A stretch of 64,000 bases of DNA, taken from positions 89,812,501-89,876,500 of the forward strand of contig CM056743.1 of assembly GCA_029851415.1 (NCBI GenBank), in the 5' to 3' direction. Position numbers and translations under genes: made by a program. Under the pieces are notes generated by a model, which was given only the letters and a program-made list of their open reading frames with translations, had not been told where the DNA came from and ran no database searches. Source of the stretch: Eretmocerus hayati (lineage: Eukaryota; Arthropoda; Insecta; Hymenoptera; Aphelinidae). Within the stretch, counting starts at the first letter, position 1. Every line of letters begins with the position of its first letter. This document shows, in pieces, positions 21,134 through 30,206 of this stretch.

Positions 21134-24100
21134 ATGGATACTCCACAGTATTATTGTGAGTTAGCCCAACAGCTGCGCAATGCTCTGCGTATCGTTGAGG
21201 CAGGTCATATGACATTCAGCGATATCTGGGATAGATGCTTGATCGCAAAGGAGAGCTTGGGAAAATTGAATGGTATCCTGAGATCGGTTCAGCTGAGCAA
21301 AGAAGATAGACAGAGCTTCCGTTCCGCCTTCATACAGCTTCAGAATGTCCATGATCTGCTGGATTATGAATTTTGGCATCGTGTGGGGGCAAGAGAACTT
21401 GTTGCCTTGGGATCTGGTCTAGAGTCAGATGTTGTGGCTGACCAGCCACCCCCAGAGGAACCAGTCAACGGTAACGAGGATGGTAGGTCCCGACTCATCA
21501 TCAGATAATAATCGAGAGAATATATACCGACAGATCACTCATTTTCCAGCAAATACTCCTCATCACTTCTACGGAATTGCCAGACGACTTCGTGGTTCTC
21601 TGCAGCGTATCACATCTGGAGACGCTTCATACAAAGATATGTGGGACTGGTGTCTCATTGCGAGACAAGCTGTAGCTTCTTTGAATGAGATTATAACGGC
21701 ACGCCATCTCAACCACGGGTTGAGAGAGAGTTTCCAGTCAGTCCTCGCTCAGCTCCAAAGTCTTCACGATCGGCTGGAACACGAATTTTGGACCCGAGTT
21801 GGGGTGGAAGAGCTTGTAGCTCAGGGATCCGGGTTGGAACCGATGGATGCAAGCGGACAGCAGCCAGATGCCAGCAGACAGCAGCCAGATGCCAGCAGCC
21901 AGCAGCCAGATGCCAGCAGCCAGCAGCCAGATGCCAGCAGCCAGCAGCCAGATTCCAGCAGCCAGCAGCCACATGTCGAGCGGCCCGACAATCTGGATGC
22001 AGGTGTCAAGTGGGGCAGCGTGAGATCCGCATTCGATCGACGGATAGTGACTGGCGTTATCACGAACCTGCATCACCTCGACATCAACAGCTTCATGGAT
22101 GCTGCCAAAGCAGTCTTCGAAGAACAGGTGTCGGAGCTCGTTGCTCAGCATCAAACACTAAAGATCAACACGATGCTTTACATCGAGTTTTCGAAGATAA
22201 GGAATGACGAAGAGGTAGTTGAACTCGTTCCTTTCAACACCAAGAATGAAGTCGTTGACATGACTTCTAATCTTAGAGAATGGTTTGAAACTAACGTCCA
22301 CACAGTCATGGCAAAGGATGTCGAAGAGTTCGAAGGGCATGAGTCGGGGTGGTCGATGCGCACAATCTCGCATCTCGTCGTCAACATCAATAAATATAAC
22401 CCTCTGCGACCAGGATCCTATATTCCGCTACCCGAACCAATTGCCAACCGACAAGCATGCATCAATGTGCAGAACATGAATGATGACAAATGTTTCATGT
22501 GGGCGGTGCTTTCAGCTCTGCATCCAGCTGGGCGGAATCCACAGCGATTGAGCCACTACAAAGAATACGAGGAAGAACTCAACTTCGATGGGATCAACTT
22601 CCCATTCGCTCCCAAAGATATCTCGAAGTTTGAGCGACAGAATAAGAGCATTTCAATCAATCTGTTCATGCTAGAGAAGAGAGGGCAGAAATTCGAGGTG
22701 ACAACTTGTCGCATTGCTCCAACTTACAAGGAGAAGCACATCCACATCCTTCTTGTTGAGCAAGACTACGCTAATAAGACCAGTGGTGGGGAAACTGAAG
22801 ATGAAGAGGCCCCCAGGTTTCACTACGTCTGGATAAAATCTTTGTCTCGTCTCGTGTATAGCCAGCTCTCCGGGCGCCAGAACAAGTCCTGGATTTGCGA
22901 CCGCTGCCTTCACATATTTCGTACCGAAGATTTTTTGAAGCGGCATATAGTCGATTGCGCTGAGATCCACAAGTGCAGGGTGAAATTACCCAACCCCGAC
23001 GAAGCTTTTCTTGAGTTCTCGAGTCATTTTCGTGCAGAGAAGGTACCATTCGTGGTCTACGCAGATTTTGAGTGTATGCTGGAACCCGTGGACGATGTTG
23101 AGCATATACGTCATCATCATGAACCTGTCAGTGTTGGTATTTACATCAAATGCAGCTTCGATGATCGGTTGTCACGGTACAAGTCCTATCGACGCAAAGA
23201 GGGGGAAGATAGCCCAGCTGAATGGTTCGTCATGGAACTTCACAAGCTCGCTCAAGATCTCGACAATGCGTTGACCAATCCACGTCCGATGGATACTCTG
23301 ACGATTCAAGGAAAACTCTCGTTCAATACGGCAACACATTGTCACGTCTGTCGGAAGCCCTTCAAGCCTGAAGATCGCAAAGTCCGTGACCACTGTCACT
23401 TCACCGGGAGGTGAATTCATTTCTTCTCTTGTTCACATGATCATTGCTGGGGAACTTCATAATTAAACCTCCTTCCAGGTACCGGGGTGCAGCCCACAAT
23501 AGCTGTAATCTCAATTTTAGGACCTCAAAAGTGGTTCCAGTGGTATTTCATAACCTTTCAGGCTACGATTCACACCTATTCATCAAAGAGCTTGTGCGCT
23601 GCTACGAAGGAGACGTGAAGTTGATACCACAGACGAAGGAGCGATACATTTCTTTCACGAAATACATCAAAGGCATGAAAATTCAACTGCGCTTCATCGA
23701 CTCATTCAGGTTCATGGCCTCATCTCTCGACAAACTCTCTTCTTACCTCACTGAACACAAGATTATCGAGCAGGTTTTCGGGGCTCAGTATACTTCAGAA
23801 CAAATTACTCTCTTGAAGAAGAAAGGAGTATTTCCATACGAATATTTGACGAACTATGAAAAACTCGAGGAAAAACAACTCCCACCACGGGAGGCTTTCT
23901 ACAGCAGTCTGAGTGGTGAAGGTATCTCTGATGAGGAATACAATCACGCAAAGAAGGTGTGGGAAGAGTTTCAGATTGAGACTTTGGGAGATTACTCAGA
24001 CCTGTATCTGAAGACTGACGTCATCCTCCTCGCCAACGTCTTCGAGAATTTCAGGGACACGTGTTTGAGGACGTATAAACTAGATCCAGCGCACTATCAC

Positions 24101-25708
24101 ACCGTGCCAGGACTTGCCTTCGACGCTATGCTCAAGGAAACGGGAATTTGCTTGGAACTCTTCACAGATATCGACATGCTGAACTTCGTCAAGCGTGGAA
24201 TTAGGGGTGGTAAGTTCAAGCCAACCCTATAACCTATGATCAGTGATTTTTTTTCAAGCCAGTCCCTTTCTTCACAGGTGTTAGTCAGTGCAGTAATCGA
24301 TTCTCAGAGGCGAACAATCCTTACGGATGGGCTATGAAGCAATCTCTACCGTACGAAGGTTTCAAATGGGTTGACCCTACAACTATCGAAGATGTAAGCA
24401 AAATCTCCGATGATGCTGGTGTCGGTTACATTTTAGAGGTTGATCTTTGCTATCCCTCGGAGATTCATGACCGTCACAAGGATCTGCCGATGTGCCCAGA
24501 ACACAAGGCTCCTCCCGGATCAACTCAGAAGAAACTGCTCACAACGCTCTCTGACAAAGAGAGATATGTTGTGCACTATAGGACTCTCAAACAGGTAACA
24601 CGGAGAGACAATGATTTTGAAAGCATATATATTCCATGAGCTTCATTTTCAGGCTCTCGCGCACGGTATCCAACTCAAGAAGGTCCACAGAGTTCTCCAA
24701 TTTAAACAAAAACCTTGGTTGGCAAGTTATATAGACCTGAATACTAAAGAACGTCAAAACTCTAAGAATGATTTCGAGAAAATGTTCTATAAGTTGATGA
24801 ACAACTCCGTATTTGGCAAGTTGATGGAGGACGAGCTGAAGAGGATTACTGTCAAGCTACCAAGGAAGTGGGAAGGGCGGTCTGGCGCCGAATATTATAT
24901 CTCCAAGCCAAACTTCCACAGCTGTGCCATATTTGGGGACGATGTGGCTGCAATACAACTAACAAAGGCGGAGGTCACAATCACAAAACCGATCTATGCG
25001 GGACTCAGCGTATTAGACATCTCCAAGACCCAATTGTATCGGTTTCACTATGAATTCATGAAGGAAAAAGTACCCCAGTCGAAGCTCATGTACACAGACA
25101 CCGACAGCCTGATTTATGAGGTCACTGGCGTCGATATGTACAAGGTGATAGGGGAAAACATCAGCGAATTCGATACCTCAGGCTATGACCCCCCAAATGT
25201 CCATGGAATCCCACTCGCCAATAAAAGAGTACCCGGGAAAATGTCGGATGAACTCAACGGCCGACCTATGCGAGCATTCTGTGGCCTGCGAAGTAAGCTA
25301 TATGCGTACAAGGTGCATGGAGATGGTGTCATCAAGAAAGCAAAGGGGGTGAGAGGTCCGACTATCAAGACCGTGACTTTCGATGACTACGTGCAATGTC
25401 TCATGGACAACTCATTCTTGACGAGGGAGCAGACGGCAATCCGCTCGCGACTCCATGTACTACGGACTGAAGTCCATAAAAAGATTGTCCTGAATGCTAA
25501 CGATAACAAGCGACATCTTATCCAAGGTAACACCGATACACTACCACATGGCCACTACAGTATCCAAGAGTCACTAGTTGGAATGACCAATGAGAGCAAT
25601 AGTTCTGTGGAGGGGAGTGCCCTACTTAAGCGAGTGAGCGAACCTTCAGAGCTCATATCTGTCGAGGAGCCTGCAGAGAAAAGAACTCGATACCTGGACA
25701 ACTGTTAG
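21134..25708 (+). CDS. PolB: Protein-primed family B DNA polymerase (Polinton pPolB), 5 coding exons
   Basis: Replicates the linear element genome from a terminal protein primer. Exons 21134-21482, 21550-23410, 23479-24209, 24278-24594 and 24653-25708; introns of 67, 68, 68 and 58 nt, all GT-AG, every junction restoring frame and falling in conserved motifs. Spliced length 1437 codons. Visible: zinc finger (CDRC...H...C, about 22896), second Cys/His cluster around the exon 2/3 junction, exonuclease motifs YADFE (23059), NLSGYDSH (23551) and YLKTD (24004), polymerase motifs DLCYPS (about 24442), NNSVFGK (24799) and YTDTDS (25091-25108). All catalytic acids are present. The N-terminus holds two tandem copies of a ~90-residue helical domain, one on exon 1 and one starting exon 2, then a Gln-Pro-Asp-Ala-Ser repeat. 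Confidence 0.93.
21840..21975. repeat. 21-nt in-frame coding repeat in polymerase
   Basis: The unit CAGCAGCCAGATGCCAGCAG repeats about six times and encodes a QQPDASS heptad linking the N-terminal duplicated domains to the polymerase core. It is stop-free in all frames, which explains the long antisense frames seen here. Confidence 0.9.
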
Positions 25709-25717
25709 CTAATTACG

Positions 25718-25785
25718 GTGAGTTCCTGGTGATCTTCCTAGAGAGCATCTTCTAGAATCTCCACTTATCCTCTATTCCATTCCAG
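25718..25785 (+). other. 68-nt intron between polymerase stop and next ATG
   Basis: Donor ACG|GTGAGT at 25717/25718, nine bases after the polymerase stop codon, and acceptor ATTCCAG at 25785, immediately before the ATG at 25786. Same size class as the coding introns. It implies that the polymerase and the 105-aa gene share one transcript, or that alternative splicing links this exon to another leader. Confidence 0.6.
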
Positions 25786-26103
25786 ATGGATCTTTCGGAA
25801 TTGAATGAAGTGGCCCAAGGTGGCTTCTTACCCACTCTGAAAATCTCCGACCTGGACAAAAATCGCCCCTACATAATAACCCAACTCAAGCATGTGAACA
25901 CCAAATATGGACCAAAGATCGTAGCTACGATAGACGACGAGTTCGACGTTTTTCTACCTAAGAAAGTCTGCTTGTATCTTTGCGCTAATCCAGAGATAAA
26001 CCTGGACATGATGAATGCCGCCGACAAGAAGAGTATCGTGTTGAAGCGCAACGACACAGGAATTGAATTTCATCCATTGAAATCTGAACAGACATATTGT
26101 TAA
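25786..26103 (+). CDS. 105-aa Polinton accessory protein, possibly OB-fold ssDNA-binding
   Basis: Small acidic/neutral protein directly downstream of the polymerase on the same strand. The middle has a beta-rich pattern (YIITQLKHVNTKYGPKIVAT, then FDVFLPKKV) resembling a family of short Polinton proteins thought to have an OB fold; a replication role fits the location. I recognise the pattern, not a named gene. No promoter of its own is visible; a splice acceptor abuts the ATG. A polyadenylation signal AATAAA lies at 26113-26118, just after the stop. Confidence 0.55.
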   Translation: MDLSELNEVAQGGFLPTLKISDLDKNRPYIITQLKHVNTKYGPKIVATIDDEFDVFLPKKVCLYLCANPEINLDMMNAADKKSIVLKRNDTGIEFHPLKSEQTYC

Positions 26104-26112
26104 TGAATCTGT

Positions 26113-26220
26113 AATAAAGTTGAGAAATGAGAGTCAATGGAGGAGTAGTGGCTTCGTATATGAAGCGGGTAGACTCCACAGACAAGGGCGGTGGCGGGGC
26201 CTCTGTCACTCTCATTTCTC
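26113..26220. terminator. Polyadenylation signal and hairpin between convergent genes
   Basis: AATAAA at 26113-26118 serves the rightward polymerase/105-aa transcript. A perfect 13-bp inverted repeat (GAGAAATGAGAGT at 26122-26134 and its complement at 26208-26220) spans the 123-bp gap between the convergent rightward and leftward gene blocks. It may mark the shared 3' boundary. Confidence 0.55.
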
Positions 26221-26226
26221 TTTTTT

Positions 26227-27144
26227 TCAAATCTCATCTCTATCTATCCAACTGTTGTGAGTATCGTCGAAACCCAACCACTTCACGAGGACTTGGTTTC
26301 CTCTCCTCCTGATGATTTTTTCAACTAGGTACACATCAGGATACTTGGATGGGGATAGTTCCTGTTCATAGAATCCCCCGGAAACATCGTTGCCTTGATA
26401 ATCTCTAAGATGGTAAGTCACTGGACTCGTCAAGGCCACTCTCCTAATGGTGAATATCTCTGTTGTCCAGTTTGGTGTGTAGCCTTTCTCGAATACATGC
26501 TTCATTTTACTGACGCGCACATGATCTCCGACCTTGAACTTCGGCCTGCTCCGGGGCTGATCTCCACCATTATACAATTGCAAGATATTGCATTCATTGC
26601 GAAGAGTAACGTTTTTTGGTTCGATGCCAATAGTGCGATGTTCATTTCCATTGTACTCTTCCATTAGACCGGGCAATATGTCGAGCCACTTGTAACTTCC
26701 ACGTAAACTGAAGCGTTTCCACATCATATTCTTCAACGTGCGGTTGAAGCGCTCGCAAATTGATGCCTTCATATTACTGTACGTAGAGTAGAGATTGACG
26801 TTGTATTCGTTCATGAGCCCTTGAAACTCGGCATTATAGAATTCTTTCCCGTTGTCTGTCTGGAGATTCTTTGGAACGTGCCCTTGACGGAAGACAGATC
26901 TCATTGCGGCCGTGACGTATGCACCAGTCTTCTTTTTCACCGGTACAGCCCAAGCAAATTTAGAAAAAACGTCGATGACTGTAAGCAGATAATTGTATCC
27001 CTTGTTAACTCTAGCGTAAGGCTGCATTTCTACTAGATCAGCCTGCCACGTCTCGTGCAAGCCCCGCATCTCAAACTTGCGACGTAAGTAGTTCCGCCGC
27101 GCAGGCTTATGGAGCTCCTCCACAACTTGTTCCATGTTGAACAT
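26227..27144 (-). CDS. INT: Retrovirus-like integrase with chromodomain (Polinton INT)
   Basis: 305 aa from the ATG at 27144, which lies 13 nt below a TCATT initiator; the frame is open up to 27174 but without another ATG. An integrase joins element ends to host DNA. Core rve domain: D in WQADLVEM (residue ~36), D in QTDNGKEF (~97), E in ASICERFNR (~131), with 33 residues between the last two, as in other Polinton integrases. An SH3-like segment (KFKVGDHVRVSKMK) follows, then a C-terminal chromodomain (VEKIIRRRGNQVLVKWLGF) that could steer insertion into methylated-histone chromatin. No zinc HHCC domain is seen. First gene of the leftward block; its start overlaps the end of the fibre-like gene by reading frame. 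Confidence 0.9.
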   Translation of the reverse strand: MFNMEQVVEELHKPARRNYLRRKFEMRGLHETWQADLVEMQPYARVNKGYNYLLTVIDVFSKFAWAVPVKKKTGAYVTAAMRSVFRQGHVPKNLQTDNGKEFYNAEFQGLMNEYNVNLYSTYSNMKASICERFNRTLKNMMWKRFSLRGSYKWLDILPGLMEEYNGNEHRTIGIEPKNVTLRNECNILQLYNGGDQPRSRPKFKVGDHVRVSKMKHVFEKGYTPNWTTEIFTIRRVALTSPVTYHLRDYQGNDVSGGFYEQELSPSKYPDVYLVEKIIRRRGNQVLVKWLGFDDTHNSWIDRDEI

Positions 27145-27154
27145 TCGATTGAGA

Positions 27155-27190
27155 AATGAATCATCTATCTGCACTCGAGCTGTATTTATT
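27155..27190 (-). promoter_or_regulatory. Integrase core promoter
   Basis: Minus strand: AATAAATA (27183-27190), TCATT initiator (27155-27159), 33 nt apart. It lies across the 3' end of the upstream fibre-like gene and fixes the integrase start at 27144. Confidence 0.6.
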
Positions 27191-27523
27191 CAAATAGTCA
27201 TCGGGTAGTTCTTGTTTTTGAATCAATGCAAAGATCACTCGGTTGAACATGTCGATATCTCTCAGTATCTCATTCTGAGAATTGAGGAAGTTTCCATCCA
27301 TCTCCTTGATTCGCGTTTGCATCTTCTGTGACGAGTCTTGGATGAACTGCAACATTGTTTCTAAGTTGACTGCGTCTTTCATGTCCCTTGGACCGGCCAC
27401 GTTGCACAGTCTTTTGTTGTCCATGTCGTATTGATTGTCAATAGTTAATCTAAACCCAATGCCGGGAGGGCCGCGTTGTCCACCACCCTTCCCTTGCTTA
27501 CGTCCGAATAGATCGACATCCAT
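27161..27523 (-). CDS. 120-aa fibre-like minor virion protein
   Basis: Begins with a Gly/Lys-rich segment and GPPGIGF, then TIDNQYDMDNKRLCNVAGP, the D-M-x-N-K-R-L-x-N-V motif that recurs at the foot of phage and adenovirus-like fibre/attachment proteins, then a predicted coiled-coil stretch. This suggests a short trimeric fibre or virion spike; the function is inferred from motif and context. Own promoter at 27530-27565. The stop is at 27161-27163, upstream of the integrase ATG at 27144, so the genes abut. Confidence 0.55.
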   Translation of the reverse strand: MDVDLFGRKQGKGGGQRGPPGIGFRLTIDNQYDMDNKRLCNVAGPRDMKDAVNLETMLQFIQDSSQKMQTRIKEMDGNFLNSQNEILRDIDMFNRVIFALIQKQELPDDYLNKYSSSADR

Positions 27524-27529
27524 ATTGGA

Positions 27530-27565
27530 ACTGATTGAGAAGATTGAGGGTACTTAGCTTATATA
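27530..27565 (-). promoter_or_regulatory. Core promoter of the fibre-like gene
   Basis: Minus strand TATATAAG (27558-27565) and TCAGTT (27530-27535), 32 nt apart; the ATG follows within 10 nt of the initiator. The TATA box lies beside the stop codon of the preceding leftward gene. Confidence 0.65.
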
Positions 27566-28441
27566 GCCTCGTTCATGCAGTTCTTCTAATATGGAGCGTA
27601 TCTCGTTGTCGTGGCTTGGATTTCCAGCGGTTCTCTCGGCCATCAGTAGGCGCAAACGTTCGACTAGTTCATTGGGGTCATCCCAGTACACGTAGTCGAC
27701 TGTTGTACCAAGTCTTGCGACCTTGAAATTTGGCAAGAATGATTTATCAACTCTCGACACTGATCCTCCCCTCTTGCTCTCGAATAATGGAGCAATGATG
27801 TTCGTGAATTTCGAGCTATTGAACTGCCGCAATTCACCCTGGCTATTGTATCCTTTCTTATGTACATTTGAAGCCTCTAGTATGCGTTTGTACTTGGCCA
27901 AATCCTTCTTGTTGTGTGATTTTGGTTTTTTCAAAAATAAAAGATCCATCAGTCCATCAGACCTTGGATGTTCGACGCCATCGACAATGACCGAGTCCTG
28001 TGTGAAATCTATGGCCACGTTCCCGATCATAGTCTTCCCTCGCTCCAATCTAACGCCGTAGAGCTTATCGACATTACTATGTTCCCCTTTCTTCTTCAAC
28101 AATGACAGATAGTCTTTGTATTCGTTGATGTTTGGTCCATCGGTCTCCTCTGCTGATGTATTTTCGACCACTGTTTCATACTCATCCTCGGTACCAGTAT
28201 CAGTCGGCTCGGTCGCTTGCAAGGTCTCCTCGGCTTTACTTGTCCCCTTGATACGAGGTGGGCGTAACTTTGCTTTCGAGACGAGCCGCTCAAGAGGATC
28301 GACGATAGGTTTGAATGTCTCCGCTAGAGCTTTCTCCGTCTCAGCTTGACCGTGCTGTAGCAAATTATACTTTTTCTTGATAGCATCTCTAGCTTCAACT
28401 AGTCGACGCAGCACGTTTTCCTGTTGGAGATAGTCTTCCAT
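27554..28441 (-). CDS. DUF8207-type Polinton protein, 295 aa
   Basis: A helical N-terminal third (residues ~1-65), an acidic Thr/Glu-rich linker, then the block DKLYGVRLERGKTMIGN...IVDGVEHPRSDGLMDLLF that I recognise as the DUF8207 pattern common in arthropod Polintons. The C-terminus carries DYVYWDDPNELVERLRLL and HDNEI, also typical of this family. Biochemical function unknown; position among virion genes suggests a structural or assembly role. Promoter: TATAAATA embedded in the last codons of the upstream ATPase gene. Confidence 0.75.
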   Translation of the reverse strand: MEDYLQQENVLRRLVEARDAIKKKYNLLQHGQAETEKALAETFKPIVDPLERLVSKAKLRPPRIKGTSKAEETLQATEPTDTGTEDEYETVVENTSAEETDGPNINEYKDYLSLLKKKGEHSNVDKLYGVRLERGKTMIGNVAIDFTQDSVIVDGVEHPRSDGLMDLLFLKKPKSHNKKDLAKYKRILEASNVHKKGYNSQGELRQFNSSKFTNIIAPLFESKRGGSVSRVDKSFLPNFKVARLGTTVDYVYWDDPNELVERLRLLMAERTAGNPSHDNEIRSILEELHERGYIS

Positions 28442-28467
28442 GTTTGTGATTCAACATCTGTTCAAAG

Positions 28468-28502
28468 ACTGGTCAAGCTGGCTGATTCAGGCTATATTTA
28501 TA
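28468..28502 (-). promoter_or_regulatory. Core promoter of the DUF8207 gene, inside the ATPase 3' end
   Basis: Minus strand TATAAATA (28495-28502) is formed by codons for the last Ile-Asn-Ile of the ATPase; the initiator-like CCAGTC lies 32 nt downstream. An example of coding and promoter sequence sharing bases. Confidence 0.6.
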
Positions 28503-29179
28503 GCAAAACTATCGAAACCTTTCCTGTAGCGACCCTCATTAAGAGGTCTATCTTTATCTATGACGAGGAACCCATGCTTATCATCCCTCCAACACGAGGA
28601 GCAGAGTTCTTTAAAGCGTGCGAATGACATATCTGAGTTGACATGGTCGTCGTAAACATGCTTAACATTGGTGTCATCCTGTCGGAAAATGACCAGGAGA
28701 TTAACGTTGTCTCTGACCAGGTGTTTCGGAACAAACGCATATGATTGACAGAGATAGAAGCAGTCCACAGATTTGTGTCTCCCCATGCAGAAGTAGGCTT
28801 TCACGCTATCCTGTTTTTCACAAGCTATATCATCGAAGATCATGATTGAATTTGGCAATGCGTCGTCAGGGGAAACGACTGACTCATGCTCGCTGAAGGG
28901 GAAGAAATTTATGCCACCAACGGACTGAAGCACGGCTTCGAGGAATTTGTACTTTGGCTGATTCAAAGACTTCGAGTATAAGTAGACGTTGGCAAATCTC
29001 AGACCATTGGGGTGAGTGATGAGTGTCATAAGACTATTCGTCTTGCCGCAATTAGATGGGCCGCAGATTACCGCTCTGATAGTATCAGGCAGTAAGTCCC
29101 CGTGCTTCTTAAGTCTCTTCTCTTCCCCAACGTCGAAGTTTGTGACTGGCAGTTTCACTCTCTGTTCCGAGAAATTCAT
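28487..29179 (-). CDS. ATPase: FtsK/HerA-type genome-packaging ATPase (A32-like)
   Basis: 230 aa, the usual size for Polinton packaging ATPases. Walker A is GPSNCGKTNS (residues ~39-48) and Walker B SIMIFDDI (~111-118), followed by a sensor-like segment (CFYLCQSYAFVPKHLVRDN). This family pumps viral DNA into icosahedral capsids with double jelly-roll proteins. Intact, with its own TATA/initiator shared head-to-head with the PLA2 gene across 130 bp. Confidence 0.92.
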   Translation of the reverse strand: MNFSEQRVKLPVTNFDVGEEKRLKKHGDLLPDTIRAVICGPSNCGKTNSLMTLITHPNGLRFANVYLYSKSLNQPKYKFLEAVLQSVGGINFFPFSEHESVVSPDDALPNSIMIFDDIACEKQDSVKAYFCMGRHKSVDCFYLCQSYAFVPKHLVRDNVNLLVIFRQDDTNVKHVYDDHVNSDMSFARFKELCSSCWRDDKHGFLVIDKDRPLNEGRYRKGFDSFAINIA

Positions 29180-29205
29180 GTTGCCCGCAAGAACTTTGGT
29201 CGACG

Positions 29206-29287
29206 AATGAGTGTACAGGATCGGGTCTGGGCTTATATACTCGAGGGGGAAGTATAAATAGACCGCATGCAGCGACCGCGGTCAGTC
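29206..29287. promoter_or_regulatory. Bidirectional promoter between ATPase and PLA2 genes
   Basis: Leftward: TATATAAG (minus strand, 29232-29239) with TCATT (29206-29210), 31 nt. Rightward: TATAAATA (29253-29260) with TCAGTC (29282-29287), 31 nt. The two TATA boxes lie 13 bp apart, so the opposite gene blocks are controlled from one compact region. Confidence 0.75.
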
Positions 29288-29309
29288 GTGAATCTACTCT
29301 CGAGAGAAG

Positions 29310-30206
29310 ATGATCATTCACGGAAAACGTAAGCGAGGTCGCGGCCTCGTCAATACACTCATCAACAAGTTACCCGGTGAGCTCCATCTACCCGGTTACC
29401 AATTCTGCGGTCCGGGTACGAAGCTTGCTATGCGGTTGGCGCGCGGGGATCGGGGTATCAATGCTTTGGATGCAGCGTGCAGGGAGCACGATATAGCTTA
29501 CTCGAAAAATCGTGAGAACGTCCAAGCGCGAAACGCAGCTGACAGGGACCTGGCTGCCAAAGCTTGGGCGCGCGTTAAGTCTAGGGATGCAAAACTTGGG
29601 GAGAGAGTTGCTGCCTACGCTGTTACAAATGTTATGAATGCTAAAAATAAGTTAGGGATGGGGGTTCCTCTCGATAACGTGATTAAAGCTGCTTCCAGAT
29701 CTCTGAAGCCTCACGCTAAAGCTCGTAATGTGATCAGCTCGGCGCTCAGGGGTGCACGGGATGCAGTCAAAAAGGCTGGTGGTAAAAGGAAGGTCAAACT
29801 TCCTCGCGTGCTTCCTATACCTAGGAAGATGGGAGGGTTTCTCCCATATTTGGTACCTCTCTTTGCTGGATTGAGTACTACTGGTGCACTAGCGGGAGGA
29901 GCGGCGGGGGTTGCCAAAGCCATCAATGATGCTAAGGCGGCAAGGATGAACTTAGAGGAGAAGAAGAGACACAATCAGAAAATGGAGGCCATTGCAGTGG
30001 GTGGGAGTTTGTACCTGAAACCCTACAAGACTGGAACGGCACTGTACATGAGACCATATGGTTCGGGTTTTCGGCCAAGAAAACGCACGGTAAAAAGAAG
30101 GAAAGGGGTCGTAAAAAAGCAGGCACGGAAAAGTGTGGTAAAGAGACAACCGGCAAAAAGAAAGGCAACAAAGAAGAGAGGATCACGCTCCCGGACCGCG
30201 CGCTGA
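29310..30206 (+). CDS. PLA2-domain minor virion protein with basic C-terminus, 298 aa
   Basis: Near the N-terminus, LPGYQFCGPGTKL (calcium-loop type) and, about 30 residues later, ALDAACREHDIAYS with the His-Asp catalytic pair match the phospholipase A2 domain of parvovirus VP1 and of Polinton/adintovirus proteins, which acts on membranes during entry. A Gly/Ala-rich hydrophobic segment (about residues 180-215) resembles membrane-active adenoviral minor proteins; the last ~45 residues are Lys/Arg-rich, fitting DNA or core binding. Close to the 3' end is A AAA AAG (30113-30119) in the X XXY YYZ phase; a shift there enters the protease frame. Own TATA/initiator upstream. Confidence 0.8.
   Translation: MIIHGKRKRGRGLVNTLINKLPGELHLPGYQFCGPGTKLAMRLARGDRGINALDAACREHDIAYSKNRENVQARNAADRDLAAKAWARVKSRDAKLGERVAAYAVTNVMNAKNKLGMGVPLDNVIKAASRSLKPHAKARNVISSALRGARDAVKKAGGKRKVKLPRVLPIPRKMGGFLPYLVPLFAGLSTTGALAGGAAGVAKAINDAKAARMNLEEKKRHNQKMEAIAVGGSLYLKPYKTGTALYMRPYGSGFRPRKRTVKRRKGVVKKQARKSVVKRQPAKRKATKKRGSRSRTAR
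30113..30119 (+). promoter_or_regulatory. Candidate -1 ribosomal frameshift site
   Basis: A AAA AAG sits exactly in the zero-frame phase of the PLA2 gene (GTA AAA AAG). The -1 frame is then open to the protease stop at 30542. It is the only such heptamer in the overlap: two similar A-runs, at 30092-30098 and near 30155, are followed by GA and do not fit. No strong downstream stem was recognised by eye. Confidence 0.5.

Noticed and set aside
21709..22207. Antisense Cys/Trp/Leu-rich ORFs opposite the polymerase
   Set aside because: Shadows of the stop-free 21-nt coding repeat.
27145..27174. Longer N-terminus for the integrase
   Set aside because: It would start at GTG and lies before the mapped initiator at 27155-27159.
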